The notes under the pieces: generated by a model
The model's database searches: none
Seen by the model: only the letters and a program-made list of their open reading frames with translations
What the model was told of the DNA's origin: nothing
Assembly (NCBI GenBank): GCA_022837185.1
Contig: JALHJD010000007.1
Span: forward strand, 1-26,669
Length of the DNA: 26,669 nucleotides
Origin: Desulfobacteraceae bacterium
GTDB lineage: Bacteria > Desulfobacterota > Desulfobulbia > Desulfobulbales > Desulfobulbaceae
Direction: 5' to 3'
Shown here: positions 1-9,123 of the stretch, one piece after another
Numbering within the stretch: position 1 is the first letter of the stretch
How the letters are laid out: each line of letters starts with the position of its first letter
Made by a program: the position numbers and the translations under genes

Positions 1-1950
1 TTCTGCCAGCGCGGCTTCAACTTCGCCATCGTCGACGAGGTCGACTCCATCCTCATCGACGAGGCCCGCACCCCCCTGATCATTTCCGGCCCGGCCGACA
101 TGTCCACCGACCTGTACCTCAAGGTCAACAGCATCATGAAGCACTTCAAAAAGGATGAGCATTTTACCGTGGAGGAAAAGTCCCGCCAGGCCATGCTCAC
201 CGATGATGGCGTGGCCCTGGGCGAGGAGCTGCTGGAGGTCGACAATCTCTACGATCCGCGCAACATCGACAAGCTGCACCATATCAACCAGGCCCTCAAG
301 GCCCACCAGCTTTTCCAGCGCGATGTGGACTACATCGTCAAGGACGGCCAGGTGGTCATCGTCGACGAATTCACCGGCCGCACCATGGAGGGCCGCCGCT
401 ACAGCGACGGCCTGCACCAGGCCCTCGAGGCCAAGGAAGGGGTCAAGATCGAAAAGGAAAACCAGACCCTGGCCTCCATCACCTTTCAGAACTATTTCCG
501 GATGTATGACAAGCTGGCCGGCATGACCGGCACGGCCGATACCGAGGCGGCCGAGTTCAAAAAGATATACAACCTGGACGTGGTGGTCATCCCCACCCAC
601 CAGAAGATGATCAGGAAGGACTATCCGGATGTCATCTACAAGAACCAGGCGGCCAAGTACCGGGCGATCATCAATGAGATCAAGGAGCTGCACGACAAGG
701 GGCAGCCCGTCCTGGTCGGCACCATCTCCATCGACGTCTCGGAAAGGATCGCCAAGATGCTCAAGAAGGAGAACATCGCCCACGATGTCCTCAATGCCAA
801 GCAGCATGAGCGGGAAGCGGAGATCGTCGCCGGGGCCGGACAGCGCGGCAGGGTAACCATTGCCACCAACATGGCGGGCCGCGGGACCGACATCAAGCTG
901 GGAGAAGGGGTCCGCGAACTGGGCGGACTGCACATCCTCGGCACCAGCCGGCATGAAAGCCGGCGGATCGACAACCAGTTGCGCGGCCGTTCCGGCCGCC
1001 AGGGCGATCCCGGCTCCTCCCGCTTCTATCTCTCCCTGGAGGACGATATTCTGCGGATTTTCGGTTCGGACCGGATTTCCGGGATCATGGACAAGCTCGG
1101 CATGGAGGAGGATGAACCCATCGAGCACAACATGATCAGCAAGGCCATAGAGAACGCCCAGCGCAAGGTGGAAGGATATCATTTCGAAGTCCGCAAGCAC
1201 CTGCTCGAGTACGACGATGTCATGAACAAGCAGCGGGAGGTCATTTATCGGCAGCGGCGCGAAGTCCTGCAAAGGGAGAATGTGCGGCCCATTGTCGACG
1301 ACATGATCAATGACCTCATCCAGGGAGTGGTGGACGAGTTCGCCAGCGACAAGATCCCGTCGCAGGAATGGGACTGGACCGCCATCAGGGAGCGGATGCT
1401 GGAACTGTTCAATGTGCAGCTGCAGTGGGACGAGGATGAGAGCCGGGACCTGAGCCGGGACCGGTTCGCCGACAAGCTGACCGGAGAGGTCATGGCGGCC
1501 TACCGGCGGCAGGAGGAGCGCAACGGCGAGGAGCAGATGCGCCAGCTGGAGCGCATCATTCTCCTGCAGATCGTCGACACCCACTGGAAGGAGCACCTGC
1601 TCAACATGGACCACCTCAAGGAGGGAATAGGACTGCGCGGCTACGGCCAGAAGAATCCCCTCAACGAGTACAAGAAGGAAGGATTCAACCTGTTCATGTC
1701 CATGATCGAGACGGTCAAGGAAAAGACGGTGGGCACGCTCCTGCGGGTGCAGGTGGTCAGGGACGAGGAAATTGCCAGGATGGAGGAAGAGCAGCGCCGC
1801 AAACGGCAGGAAATGGCCATGAACCTGGGGGCGGCCGGCGTCGAAAGCGAGCGGAAGCCGGTGAAGCGCGCCGAGGAAAAAGTCGGCCGTAATGAGCCCT
1901 GCCCCTGCGGCTCCGGGAAGAAATACAAGAAGTGCTGCGGCCGCCTGTAA
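1..1950 (+). CDS. secA: Protein translocase subunit SecA (3' part, 5' end outside window)
   Basis: SecA is the cytoplasmic ATPase that drives unfolded preproteins through the SecYEG channel. The reading frame is open from base 1, so the gene starts upstream. By comparison with typical SecA about 200 N-terminal residues, including Walker A, are missing. The visible part opens at the NBD1 Walker B region ([20 protein letters not shown]). It continues through the preprotein-binding region ([20 protein letters not shown]), the [15 protein letters not shown] motif, NBD2 ([33 protein letters not shown]) and the helical scaffold ([20 protein letters not shown]). It ends in a SEC-C zinc motif ([13 protein letters not shown]), which in this family binds zinc and contacts SecB or ribosomes. 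About 650 codons are visible with no frameshift. A glycosyltransferase gene follows after 119 bases. I see no clear terminator between them, so co-transcription is possible. Confidence 0.98.
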   Translation, partial: FCQRGFNFAIVDEVDSILIDEARTPLIISGPADMSTDLYLKVNSIMKHFKKDEHFTVEEKSRQAMLTDDGVALGEELLEVDNLYDPRNIDKLHHINQALKAHQLFQRDVDYIVKDGQVVIVDEFTGRTMEGRRYSDGLHQALEAKEGVKIEKENQTLASITFQNYFRMYDKLAGMTGTADTEAAEFKKIYNLDVVVIPTHQKMIRKDYPDVIYKNQAAKYRAIINEIKELHDKGQPVLVGTISIDVSERIAKMLKKENIAHDVLNAKQHEREAEIVAGAGQRGRVTIATNMAGRGTDIKLGEGVRELGGLHILGTSRHESRRIDNQLRGRSGRQGDPGSSRFYLSLEDDILRIFGSDRISGIMDKLGMEEDEPIEHNMISKAIENAQRKVEGYHFEVRKHLLEYDDVMNKQREVIYRQRREVLQRENVRPIVDDMINDLIQGVVDEFASDKIPSQEWDWTAIRERMLELFNVQLQWDEDESRDLSRDRFADKLTGEVMAAYRRQEERNGEEQMRQLERIILLQIVDTHWKEHLLNMDHLKEGIGLRGYGQKNPLNEYKKEGFNLFMSMIETVKEKTVGTLLRVQVVRDEEIARMEEEQRRKRQEMAMNLGAAGVESERKPVKRAEEKVGRNEPCPCGSGKKYKKCCGRL

Positions 1951-2069
1951 AACAGGGGCGGGGATGTGCTCCAGACCGGCCGGCCGCCGCGCGTGACCGG
2001 GCTCCGGGACGTCCTGAAGACCGCCTTCCCGAAGCGTTTCCCGCCGCCGGCTGCTGACGGCCAGGACAA

Positions 2070-3155
2070 ATGGACCCGCGGGACAAAAGAATACTCATCC
2101 TCAAACCAAGTTCCCTGGGTGACATCATCCATACCCTGCCGGTGGTTCACGCCCTCAAGCGCTGCGCGCCCGGCTGCAGCATCGGCTGGGTCGTCCAGAA
2201 GGCCTATGCCGCCATCCCGGAAAGCGACCCGGCGGTAGACCGGGTTTATCCGATCGCGATATCTTCCACCAGCGATCCGGCGGCGGGCCGGCTGGCCTAT
2301 TGGCGGGCCCTGCGCGACACGGTCGCCGCCCTCTCCCGGCTGCGCGGCCAGTTCCGCTCCCGGCCCTATGACATTGTGCTTGACCTGCACGCCTCCTTTC
2401 GCAGCGGCCTGATCGGCATGGCGAATCCGGGGGGGACGCGCATCGGCTTTGCCGATGCCCGCGAGATGAACACCCTGTTCCAGCATCGGCGTCTGCCAGT
2501 CCCGCCCACCCTCGTTCATGCCCTGGACAAAAATCTGCTTTTCTGCACCGCTCTCGGCTGCCCGCCGAAGAAGGAGGATTTGTATCTCTGCAGCGGGGAG
2601 CCGGCCGACAGCCGGGTCACCGGGTTCCTGGAGGGCAGGGGGGTGCCCCCGGATGACAGCCTGGTTTATATCCAGCCGGCGGCCCGCTGGGCAACCAAGT
2701 TCTGGCTCCGGGAAAGATGGGCGGAACTTGCCGACCGCCTGCTGGGACGCCCGGAGACCAGGGTGGTGCTCGGCGGCGGCCGCAGCGACAGGGCCTGCAT
2801 CGACGCCATTGTCGAGGCCATGCGGTTGCGGCCGGTTGTGGCGGCGGGCGAGTTGAATCTTGCCGAAACCGCCTCGCTGCTCAAACGCTCAACACTCTAC
2901 ATCGGCCTCGATTCCGGGCCCATGCACATGGCGGCCATGGCCGGCACACCGGTCGTCGCCCTGTTCGGCCCCACTCATCCGGAGCGGGTCGGGCCGTACG
3001 GCGTCGAGCACGTCATTGTCCGGGCGCCCGGGCTCGACTGTCTCGGCTGCAGAAAACGGCGGTGCGACCACATGGAATGCATGCGGGGGATATCGGTCGA
3101 CATGGTGCATGAGGCGGCGCTGAGGCTGTTGCCGCCGGTGCCGGAGGAGGAATAA
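2070..3155 (+). CDS. Glycosyltransferase family 9 (ADP-heptose:LPS heptosyltransferase-like)
   Basis: A 361-residue GT-B enzyme of the GT9 (heptosyltransferase) family, which transfers heptose from ADP-heptose to the lipopolysaccharide inner core at the cytoplasmic face of the inner membrane. The N-terminus has the family pattern KPSSLGDIIHTLPVV (residues 12-26). The donor-binding region GLDSGPMHMAAMAGTPVVAL begins just before Asp281 and is followed by FGPTHPERVGPYG. Near the C-terminus lie four cysteines (C324, C327, C332, C337) in a CxxC-x4-C-x4-C layout, which resembles the Cys-rich tail of some GT9 proteins and might bind a metal. The ATG is preceded by AGGA. The next glycosyltransferase begins 5 bases after the stop, so the two are very likely co-translated. 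Heptosyltransferase I, II or a later core enzyme cannot be told apart from sequence alone. Confidence 0.9.
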   Translation: MDPRDKRILILKPSSLGDIIHTLPVVHALKRCAPGCSIGWVVQKAYAAIPESDPAVDRVYPIAISSTSDPAAGRLAYWRALRDTVAALSRLRGQFRSRPYDIVLDLHASFRSGLIGMANPGGTRIGFADAREMNTLFQHRRLPVPPTLVHALDKNLLFCTALGCPPKKEDLYLCSGEPADSRVTGFLEGRGVPPDDSLVYIQPAARWATKFWLRERWAELADRLLGRPETRVVLGGGRSDRACIDAIVEAMRLRPVVAAGELNLAETASLLKRSTLYIGLDSGPMHMAAMAGTPVVALFGPTHPERVGPYGVEHVIVRAPGLDCLGCRKRRCDHMECMRGISVDMVHEAALRLLPPVPEEE

Positions 3156-3160
3156 AGAGC

Positions 3161-3970
3161 GTGAAGGTCAGCCTGATCATTACGACCTACAACTGGAAGG
3201 AAGCGTTGGAGGTCTCTCTCCTCAGCGCGTTCAGACAGACACGGCTCCCCGATGAGATTGTCGTGGCCGATGACGGCTCGGGACCCGACACCCGCGAGCT
3301 GGTGAAACGGATGCACATCGGCGCCCCTGTCCCGCTTATCCATTCCTGGCAGGAGGATCTCGGGTTCAGGCTGGCAAGAAGCCGCAACAGGGCTATTGCC
3401 CGGACCCGGGGGGAGTATATCGTGCTGGTGGACGGGGATATCGTCCTGGACCGCCACTTCATCGAGGATCACCTTGCTTTCTGCCAGCCCGGGTACTTCA
3501 TCCAGGGGACAAGGGCCCTGCTGAGCAGGAGCATGTCCGCCCAGGTCCTGGCCGGGAAGGAAATGGTCTCCACTTTCTGCCTGAACGGTGTGGAAAACAG
3601 GAAGAACTGTCTGCGCTCAGCCCTCCTGGCGAGGCTTTTTTCGTTCACCAGCCGCAGCCTGACCGGGACCAAAACCTGCAATTTTGCCTTTTTCAAGCAG
3701 GACGCCATCGCGGTGAACGGCTTCAACGAACAATTTATCGGCTGGGGCAGGGAGGACAGCGAGTTTACCGTCCGCCTGCTCAATTCGGGCATACGGCGCC
3801 GGAACATGAAATTTTACGGTCTGGCCTATCATCTCTATCATCCCATGAACGACCGGACCCGGCTGGGGGACAACGACCGGATACTGCAGCGGGCCGTGCG
3901 CGAAAAAATGAAATGGTGCGAAAAAGGAATCAGTTGGCACCTCGAGGGTTCAGCGCCGGAGGGGAGGTGA
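3161..3970 (+). CDS. Glycosyltransferase family 2 with C-terminal galactosyltransferase-like region
   Basis: A 269-residue GT-A enzyme. The N-terminal GT2 fold shows VSLIITTYNWKEALEVSLLS, the nucleotide-sugar pocket IVVADDGSG and a metal-binding DGD (D91-D93 in VLVDGDIVLD). The GWGREDSEF motif at about residue 194 is typical of the Glyco_transf_7C region, which supplies the catalytic acid. The start is GTG, chosen because GGAGGAGG lies 10 bases upstream and the protein then begins directly with the GT2 beta strand. It follows the GT9 gene by 5 bases, so both probably build the same surface glycan. Its last 21 bases overlap the end of the convergent glycosyltransferase gene. Sugar donor and acceptor are unknown. 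Confidence 0.9.
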   Translation: MKVSLIITTYNWKEALEVSLLSAFRQTRLPDEIVVADDGSGPDTRELVKRMHIGAPVPLIHSWQEDLGFRLARSRNRAIARTRGEYIVLVDGDIVLDRHFIEDHLAFCQPGYFIQGTRALLSRSMSAQVLAGKEMVSTFCLNGVENRKNCLRSALLARLFSFTSRSLTGTKTCNFAFFKQDAIAVNGFNEQFIGWGREDSEFTVRLLNSGIRRRNMKFYGLAYHLYHPMNDRTRLGDNDRILQRAVREKMKWCEKGISWHLEGSAPEGR

Positions 3971-4738
3971 AGGGGGAGGCTGCCAGTCCGACTGCATCTC
4001 GTGCAGCTTGGCATACTTGTAGAAGGTTCCCTCAAAATTGCCCAGGGCGATGATGAACCCGGGCCAGCCGTCCAGAATTCCCTTCTTGAGCACATACATG
4101 TGCAGAAAAGACCATATGCCCCGCAGCAGCGCGTGCCACATGGTCGCGTGCCTGCCCGTGCGCGACAGCTTCTCCGCCCCCAGGGTCGAATATTTGTTGG
4201 CCTTGTGCACGACTTCTTCGAGGTTCCTGTACGGAAACTGCCAGATGGGTTTTTTCAGGTAGCCGGGCGGCCGGCCGGAGACGATTTGATATTCCTCGTG
4301 CACCGGGTCGTCCTTGAAGCGCAGGGCACCCTTGCGGAAAAGCTGGGGCTGCCGGTAATCAGGATAAAAGCCTGAATATTTGATCCACCGGCCCATGAAA
4401 AAATTGCGCCGGGGGATATAATAGGCATCGGCCGCCCCGGGGTCGGCGACGGCGGCCAGGATTTCGTCCCGCGCCTCGGGCGTGCAGCGTTCATCGGCAT
4501 CGAGGGAAAATATCCAGGGATGGGTGCAGGCATCCATGGCCCGGTTGCGCAGATCGCCGAACCCCTGGAAGTCGATCTGGACCACCCGGGCTCCCAGTTC
4601 AGCCGCGATGGCGGCGGTATCATCCTTGCTGTGCGAGTCGGCGACTACGATTTCATCAGCCCAGAGCACGGAGTTGATCGCCGGCCCGATTTTCTCCGCT
4701 TCATTGTAGGCAATGATGTAAACGGAGACGGGTGTCAT
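3950..4738 (-). CDS. Glycosyltransferase family 2, WaaE/KdtX-like
   Basis: A 262-residue GT2 enzyme resembling the WaaE/KdtX group, which adds glucose or a related sugar to the LPS inner core. Visible motifs are VSVYIIAYNEAEKIGPAINS at the N-terminus, EIVVADSHSKDDT, and the metal-binding DADE at residues 80-83 (SLDADERC). The RNFFMGRWIKYSGFYPDYRQ stretch is characteristic of this group. A C-terminal hydrophobic or amphipathic segment (about residues 205-240) may rest on the membrane. The start codon overlaps the stop of the upstream ATPase gene in an ATGA, implying translational coupling. The 3' end overlaps the convergent GT2 gene by 21 bases. Specific sugar is unassigned. Confidence 0.9.
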   Translation of the reverse strand: MTPVSVYIIAYNEAEKIGPAINSVLWADEIVVADSHSKDDTAAIAAELGARVVQIDFQGFGDLRNRAMDACTHPWIFSLDADERCTPEARDEILAAVADPGAADAYYIPRRNFFMGRWIKYSGFYPDYRQPQLFRKGALRFKDDPVHEEYQIVSGRPPGYLKKPIWQFPYRNLEEVVHKANKYSTLGAEKLSRTGRHATMWHALLRGIWSFLHMYVLKKGILDGWPGFIIALGNFEGTFYKYAKLHEMQSDWQPPPSPPLRR

Positions 4739-6957
4739 GCCTGCCTGGCCATGGACGGCCTCGGCCTGCCGTTGGCAGCCAGCTTGACCACCATGCGGTC
4801 GGCCTTCTGCAGCCGTCCGACAATGATTTTAAAGAATTTCCTGGCGATATCCGGATAATCCTCCAGGAGCTCCATGAGCTTGTCGCCCGGGTATCTGGTC
4901 ACCGTGGTGCGGCCCATGGAGACGATGGTGGCGAAGCGGGGCTCGTCGGAAATCGTCGCCATCTCCCCGAAAAATTCTCCCGGCTCGGTGATTTCGGCGA
5001 TTTTCTTGCCGCCCTTGAGCACGGCAACCTTGCCGCGGACCAGCTTGAAAAAGTCGGAGTCCCGGTTGCCTTCCTGGATGATCACATCGCCGTCCTCGTA
5101 ATCCTCGATCTCAGGGTTGACAAGATAGGAAGGCAGGCTTTCCTCCCGCATGACCGTCCTGCGCAGCGCTTCCTCCAGGCTGGTGACCCCCTGCGCCACT
5201 TTTTTCAGGGCCGCGCGGCGCAGCGGCACCAGGCCTTCCTTGACCGCAATCTTGTAGAGCTGGTCCTCGGGCACTTCCGCGGCAATGGCCTTGGCAACCG
5301 CCTCGGTGCATTCCAGCAGCTCAAAGAACCCGACCCGCCCCTTGTAGCCCAGCCCGTTGCATTCGGTGCAGCCGACCGGGCCGTAGGTAACGAGCCCTTC
5401 AAGTTCTTCCTCCCTGAACCCGGCCGCCAGGAGTTCTTCCGGTTCATGCTGGATGACGGTCTTGCATTTTTTGCACAGGCGGCGGCCGAGGCGCTGGGCC
5501 AGAACCATGGTCAGGGAGCCGGCAAGGATATACGAAGGGACGCCGATATCGATCATACGGCTCACCGAGGAAGGGGCGTCGTTGGTATGGAGGGTGGAAA
5601 AGACCAGATGGCCGGTCATGGCGGCCTTCATGGCGATTTCCGCGGTTTCGTAATCGCGGATTTCACCGACCATGATGATATCCGGGTCCTGGCGGAGAAA
5701 AGCCCTCAGCGCCGCGGCAAAGGTCATGCCGACCTCGGTGTTGACGTTGACCTGACAGATTCCCCTGAAGTTGAATTCAACCGGGTCTTCCGCGGTCAGA
5801 ATTTTAATGTCTTCCTTGTTCAGGGCATTCAGGGCGGAATAGAGGGTGACGGTCTTGCCCGAGCCCGTCGGGCCGGTAACCAGCAGCAGCCCCTGCGGCC
5901 GGTTGAGGCAGCGCTTGAGCATGGTGAATGTTTCGGGCTCGAAGCCGAGCATGGTCAGGTCGACGTTGAGCGAACTCTTGTCCAGGATCCGGAGAACAAT
6001 GCCTTCGCCGTGCAGCAGGGGCAGGGTGGAGACCCGGAAGTCGACGGCCTTGTTGCGGCCGACCCGCATTTTGATGCGCCCGTCCTGGGGAACCCGGCGT
6101 TCGGTGATATTGAGGCCGGACAGGATTTTCATGCGGGCCACCAGGGCGTTCTTGATGGCCAGGGGCAGGTTCATGGATTTGAACAGGGCGCCGTCCTTGC
6201 GGTAGCGGACCTGCATGTTCTTTTCAAACGGCTCGATATGGATGTCGCTGACCCCTTCCTGCACGGCCTTGATCAGGATGCCGTTCACCAGCTTGATGAT
6301 GGGCGCGTCGGAAGCTGAAAACTGCCCCCCCTCATCATGTTCGTCTTCCCCGCCGATTTCAAAATCCTCGGCGGCATCCGAGACCAGGGCGCCGAAGTCG
6401 TCGACCGTGGTGACGCTCACGTCATCATCTTCTTCCTCGTCCCGGGTAAAGAAGGAATTGTATTCCTTGTCGTCGATTTTGTAGTATTCCCGGTAGGCGT
6501 TGACAATGTCCACGACCGTGGAGACGCAGACATTCAGACCTTTCTTGACGATTTCCTGCAGCTCCTCGACCTCGATGGAATCGGTGGGCTCGGCCATGGT
6601 GACCTGCAGGGTATTGCCGGCCACCCGGAGGGGGAAGGCCATGAACCGCTTGGCAATCTCGTAGGGCATGATCCTGAGGGCATCGTCGCTGGGCGGTTCC
6701 TTGGCGATGTTGACGGAGGGGTAATTGTGCATCCTGCTGAGAAAGTTGACGATGGTGTCCTGTTCGATGTAGCCGTTGTCCAGCAGGATATGGCTGAGCC
6801 GCTTGCCGGATTTTTTCTGCTCCTGCTTGGCTATCTCGAACTGGTGCGCGGTGATGTAGCCCGCCTTGCTGAGCAGTTCGCCGATTTTGAGCTTGCTGGC
6901 CCCGGATTGGTCCTTGACGGTGGACCTTCTGTGCGCTGATTGTGCTGGTGCTGCCAT
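4735..6957 (-). CDS. GspE/PilB-type secretion ATPase with C-terminal cyclic-nucleotide-binding domain
   Basis: A 740-residue cytoplasmic ATPase of the type II secretion/type IV pilus assembly family. Domain order: an MshEN/T2SSE-N region (about 22-160) with two helical repeats (KIGELLSKAGYITAHQFEIA and RLSHILLDNGYI); an acidic linker rich in Asp/Glu (about 172-212); the ATPase core with GPTGSGKT (362-369), Walker B IIMVGEIRD (427-435) and the His box TGHLVFSTLHTND (448-460); a zinc-type tetracysteine C495/C498/C530/C533; and a cyclic-nucleotide-binding domain (about 612-725). The phosphate-binding cassette FGEMATISDEPRFAT keeps its Glu and Arg, so ligand binding looks possible. Usual GspE/PilB proteins are about 560-580 residues and stop before this domain. 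It lies downstream of the fhs terminator, so it probably has its own promoter, and is coupled to a GT2 gene. No PilC, PilT or GspF neighbour is present. Whether it serves pili, MSHA-like pili or secretion is open. Confidence 0.95.
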   Translation of the reverse strand: MAAPAQSAHRRSTVKDQSGASKLKIGELLSKAGYITAHQFEIAKQEQKKSGKRLSHILLDNGYIEQDTIVNFLSRMHNYPSVNIAKEPPSDDALRIMPYEIAKRFMAFPLRVAGNTLQVTMAEPTDSIEVEELQEIVKKGLNVCVSTVVDIVNAYREYYKIDDKEYNSFFTRDEEEDDDVSVTTVDDFGALVSDAAEDFEIGGEDEHDEGGQFSASDAPIIKLVNGILIKAVQEGVSDIHIEPFEKNMQVRYRKDGALFKSMNLPLAIKNALVARMKILSGLNITERRVPQDGRIKMRVGRNKAVDFRVSTLPLLHGEGIVLRILDKSSLNVDLTMLGFEPETFTMLKRCLNRPQGLLLVTGPTGSGKTVTLYSALNALNKEDIKILTAEDPVEFNFRGICQVNVNTEVGMTFAAALRAFLRQDPDIIMVGEIRDYETAEIAMKAAMTGHLVFSTLHTNDAPSSVSRMIDIGVPSYILAGSLTMVLAQRLGRRLCKKCKTVIQHEPEELLAAGFREEELEGLVTYGPVGCTECNGLGYKGRVGFFELLECTEAVAKAIAAEVPEDQLYKIAVKEGLVPLRRAALKKVAQGVTSLEEALRRTVMREESLPSYLVNPEIEDYEDGDVIIQEGNRDSDFFKLVRGKVAVLKGGKKIAEITEPGEFFGEMATISDEPRFATIVSMGRTTVTRYPGDKLMELLEDYPDIARKFFKIIVGRLQKADRMVVKLAANGRPRPSMARQA

Positions 6958-7096
6958 ATTCTTCCGTTACCCGGGCGATGAGTTGCTGTCGACCATTACG
7001 TCCATCTGTGCCGGAAAGCCTTGAGGGTGGCGCTCCCGGAGATGCCCTTGTGCAAACAATTACATGATAATGCCATATATTACTATAAAAATAAGT
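6958..7096 (-). other. Leader/promoter region of the ATPase gene
   Basis: This non-coding stretch lies between the ATPase start and the fhs terminator. Its upstream half (about 7060-7096) is AT-rich, unlike the rest of the window, as expected for a promoter. A possible minus-strand -10 TATCAT lies within it, but the matching -35 is poor, so I do not call exact boxes. GGAAG lies a few bases before the ATG. I see no riboswitch. Confidence 0.35.
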
Positions 7097-7130
7097 ACAG
7101 GTCAAAAGAGCCGGGACTCTTCTGACCTGT
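7097..7130 (-). terminator. Intrinsic terminator of fhs
   Basis: A hairpin with arms 7097-7110 and 7117-7130 and a 6-base loop. On the minus strand 8 outer and 5 inner pairs flank one G-U wobble. It lies about 30 bases after the fhs stop. On the minus strand it is followed by the T-rich sequence ACTTATTTTTAT, whereas the plus-strand side has no T run, so it works for fhs and separates it from the ATPase gene. Confidence 0.8.
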
Positions 7131-7158
7131 GCATTACCGGGGAATTACAGGGTGCCGG

Positions 7159-8922
7159 CTAAAACACGCCTTTGACCCTGCCGGTTTCCACATCCACGTC
7201 GATGCGGCGGTAGGCCGGATCGGAAGCGGTTCCCGGCATCAGGCTGATGGCGCCGGCCACCGGCACGACAAATCCCGCCCCCTTGTAGGTCAGGATATCG
7301 CGAATGGGCAGGGTCCACCCCTTGGGCACTCCCTTGAGAGAGGGGTCATGGGACAGGCTGAGGTGGGTTTTCACCATACAGGTTCCCATGTCCTTCAGGT
7401 CCGGGTCCGCCTCCATCCTCTTCAGTTTGGCCTGGGCTTCGGGGCTGTAGCTGACCCCGTCGGCGCCGTACACTTCGCGGGCGATCAGCTCGATCCGTTT
7501 GCCCAGTGGGGTGTCGAGTTCGTAGAGGAACCTGAAGTCGTTGGGCTCCTCGCAGGCGTCGATGACCGCGTCGGCGAATTCAATGGCGCCGTCGCCGCCG
7601 TACTGCCAGTGCCTGGACAGAGCGACCCTGGCGCCGGCCGCCTCGGACAGGCGGCGGACGGCCTTGATCTCATCGTCGGTGTCGGTGTAGAAGGCATTGA
7701 TGCAGACAACGGGATTGATGCCCGCCTTTTTGACGGTCTCGATGTGATGGACGAGGTTTTTGCAGCCTTCCTCGACCCAGCCGACGTTTTCCTGCTTGTA
7801 TTCCTCGGGCATCGGTTTGCCGGGGACCGGGATGGGCGCCCCGCCGTGACACTTGAGGGCCCGGATGGTGGCGACCACCACCGCGCAGTGGGGTTTGAGC
7901 CCTGAGTAGCGGCACTTGAGGTTCCAGAACTTCTCGAAGCCGATATCGACGCCGAAACCCGATTCGGTGACATTATAGTCGGCGAGTTTGAGGGCGACCC
8001 GGTCGGCGATGACCGACGACTGGCCGATGGCGATATTGGCAAAGGGTCCGGCATGGACCATGACCGGCTGCCCTTCGATGGTCTGCATGAGGTTCGGGTT
8101 GAGGGCCTCGACCATCCAGGCGGTCATGGCGCCGTCAACCTCGAGGTCGGCGGTGGTGACGGGGCGGTCCTGCCTGTCGTAGGCAACGACGATTTTGCCG
8201 ATCCGCTCCCGCATGTCCCGGAGATCGCTGGCTACTGCCAGGATGGCCATGATTTCCGAGCTGACGGCGATGCCGAACCTGGACTGCATGGTGAAGCCGT
8301 CCATCTTGCCGCCCAGGCCGATGGTGATGTTGCGCAGCGCCTGGGCGCAGAAGTCGATGATCCAGCCGAACTCTACCTTTTTCGGGTGGATGTCCAGCCG
8401 CCGGAGATTGCGCTTGGCAAGCTGCTCGTCGGTGTAGTTCGCCTCATGCTGCATGCGGGAGGTCAGGGCGACCATCCCCAGGTTGTGGGCGTTCATGATG
8501 GCGTTGATATCGCCGGTCAGCCCCAGGGAAAAAGGCGTGAGGGGGATGCACTGGGCCAGTCCCCCGCCGGCGGCGCTGCCCTTGATGTTCATCGTCGGTC
8601 CGCCCGAGGGCTGGCGGATGGCGCCGATAACCGATCTGTCGCGTTTGCCGAGCCCCTGGACCAGTCCCATGGCGCAGGTCGACTTGCCTTCGCCCAGGGG
8701 GGTGGGGGTGATGGCGGTGACGTCGACATATTTGCCGTCCGGGCGGTCCCTGAGCCGTTCCAGGATTTTCCGGTAGTCGAGTTTGGCGACGTAGTGGCCG
8801 TGGGGCAGCAGTTCCTCTTTCTCCAGCCCGAGCTGCTCGCCCAGTTCGTAGACTGTTTTCATGCGGCTTTCCGCTTCTTCGGCAATCTCCCAGTCCGCAT
8901 GCTTGGTGGGATCAAGGGCCAT
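7159..8922 (-). CDS. fhs: Formate-tetrahydrofolate ligase
   Basis: A 587-residue enzyme (FTHFS) that makes 10-formyl-THF from formate, THF and ATP. It feeds purine synthesis and the methyl branch of the Wood-Ljungdahl pathway, in either direction in anaerobes. Evidence includes the P-loop-like TPLGEGKST (residues 74-82) and the FTHFS signature [19 protein letters not shown]. The C-terminus [20 protein letters not shown] with LMPGT is typical of the family. It is slightly longer than the common ~555-560 residues, with a longer N-terminus. The start is supported by AGGAGG ending 6 bases before ATG. It lies 201 bases downstream of thyX on the same strand and ends at a clear terminator. With thyX it suggests a small folate/one-carbon group. 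No folD or other Wood-Ljungdahl gene is in the window. Confidence 0.97.
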   Translation of the reverse strand: MALDPTKHADWEIAEEAESRMKTVYELGEQLGLEKEELLPHGHYVAKLDYRKILERLRDRPDGKYVDVTAITPTPLGEGKSTCAMGLVQGLGKRDRSVIGAIRQPSGGPTMNIKGSAAGGGLAQCIPLTPFSLGLTGDINAIMNAHNLGMVALTSRMQHEANYTDEQLAKRNLRRLDIHPKKVEFGWIIDFCAQALRNITIGLGGKMDGFTMQSRFGIAVSSEIMAILAVASDLRDMRERIGKIVVAYDRQDRPVTTADLEVDGAMTAWMVEALNPNLMQTIEGQPVMVHAGPFANIAIGQSSVIADRVALKLADYNVTESGFGVDIGFEKFWNLKCRYSGLKPHCAVVVATIRALKCHGGAPIPVPGKPMPEEYKQENVGWVEEGCKNLVHHIETVKKAGINPVVCINAFYTDTDDEIKAVRRLSEAAGARVALSRHWQYGGDGAIEFADAVIDACEEPNDFRFLYELDTPLGKRIELIAREVYGADGVSYSPEAQAKLKRMEADPDLKDMGTCMVKTHLSLSHDPSLKGVPKGWTLPIRDILTYKGAGFVVPVAGAISLMPGTASDPAYRRIDVDVETGRVKGVF

Positions 8923-8975
8923 GGGTTCCTCCTTTTGTAAAATTTGTATAATTTATCTGGACTATGATAAGGAAA

Positions 8976-9004
8976 AAAATACCGACAGATATACTAACCG
9001 GCAA
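8976..9004 (-). promoter_or_regulatory. fhs: Possible promoter of fhs
   Basis: In the AT-rich gap upstream of fhs the minus strand reads TTGCCG (8999-9004), a 17-base spacer and TATTTT (8976-8981). Each box matches the sigma-70 consensus at 4 of 6 positions. The spacing is ideal but the match is modest. I looked here for a ZTP (pfl) riboswitch, which often controls fhs, and found none. Confidence 0.3.
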
Positions 9005-9088
9005 AATATCTACCTGAATAAACGAAAATTTGTTGAATTTAGCAGGTACGATTTAGGATGTCAAGAAACACGGTTTCGAAGTGAGTTT

Positions 9089-9123
9089 GCAGTCGGCAGT
9101 CGGCGCAGCCGGGTACAGCCGGG
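9089..9123. repeat. Short direct repeats after thyX
   Basis: Two adjacent GCAGTCG units (9089-9095, 9096-9102) are followed by two CAGCCGGG units (9106-9113, 9116-9123), the last abutting the thyX stop codon. They are too short for a mobile element. They may form local structure at the 3' end of the thyX transcript or be a remnant of a dispersed intergenic repeat. Confidence 0.5.

Noticed and set aside
2070..4738. Glycosyltransferase cluster as a transferred O-antigen island
   Set aside because: Base composition matches the neighbours, there are no Wzx/Wzy genes or mobile elements, and the enzymes look like ordinary core-type transferases.
4732..6318. Long antisense open frame (528 codons) opposite the ATPase gene
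   Set aside because: The opposite strand carries an unmistakable GspE/PilB core. This frame is a codon-bias artefact.
8923..9123. Possible ZTP (pfl) or THF riboswitch ahead of fhs
   Set aside because: I looked for the conserved pseudoknot sequences and saw none. The region is mostly AT-rich with only a small 5-bp hairpin.
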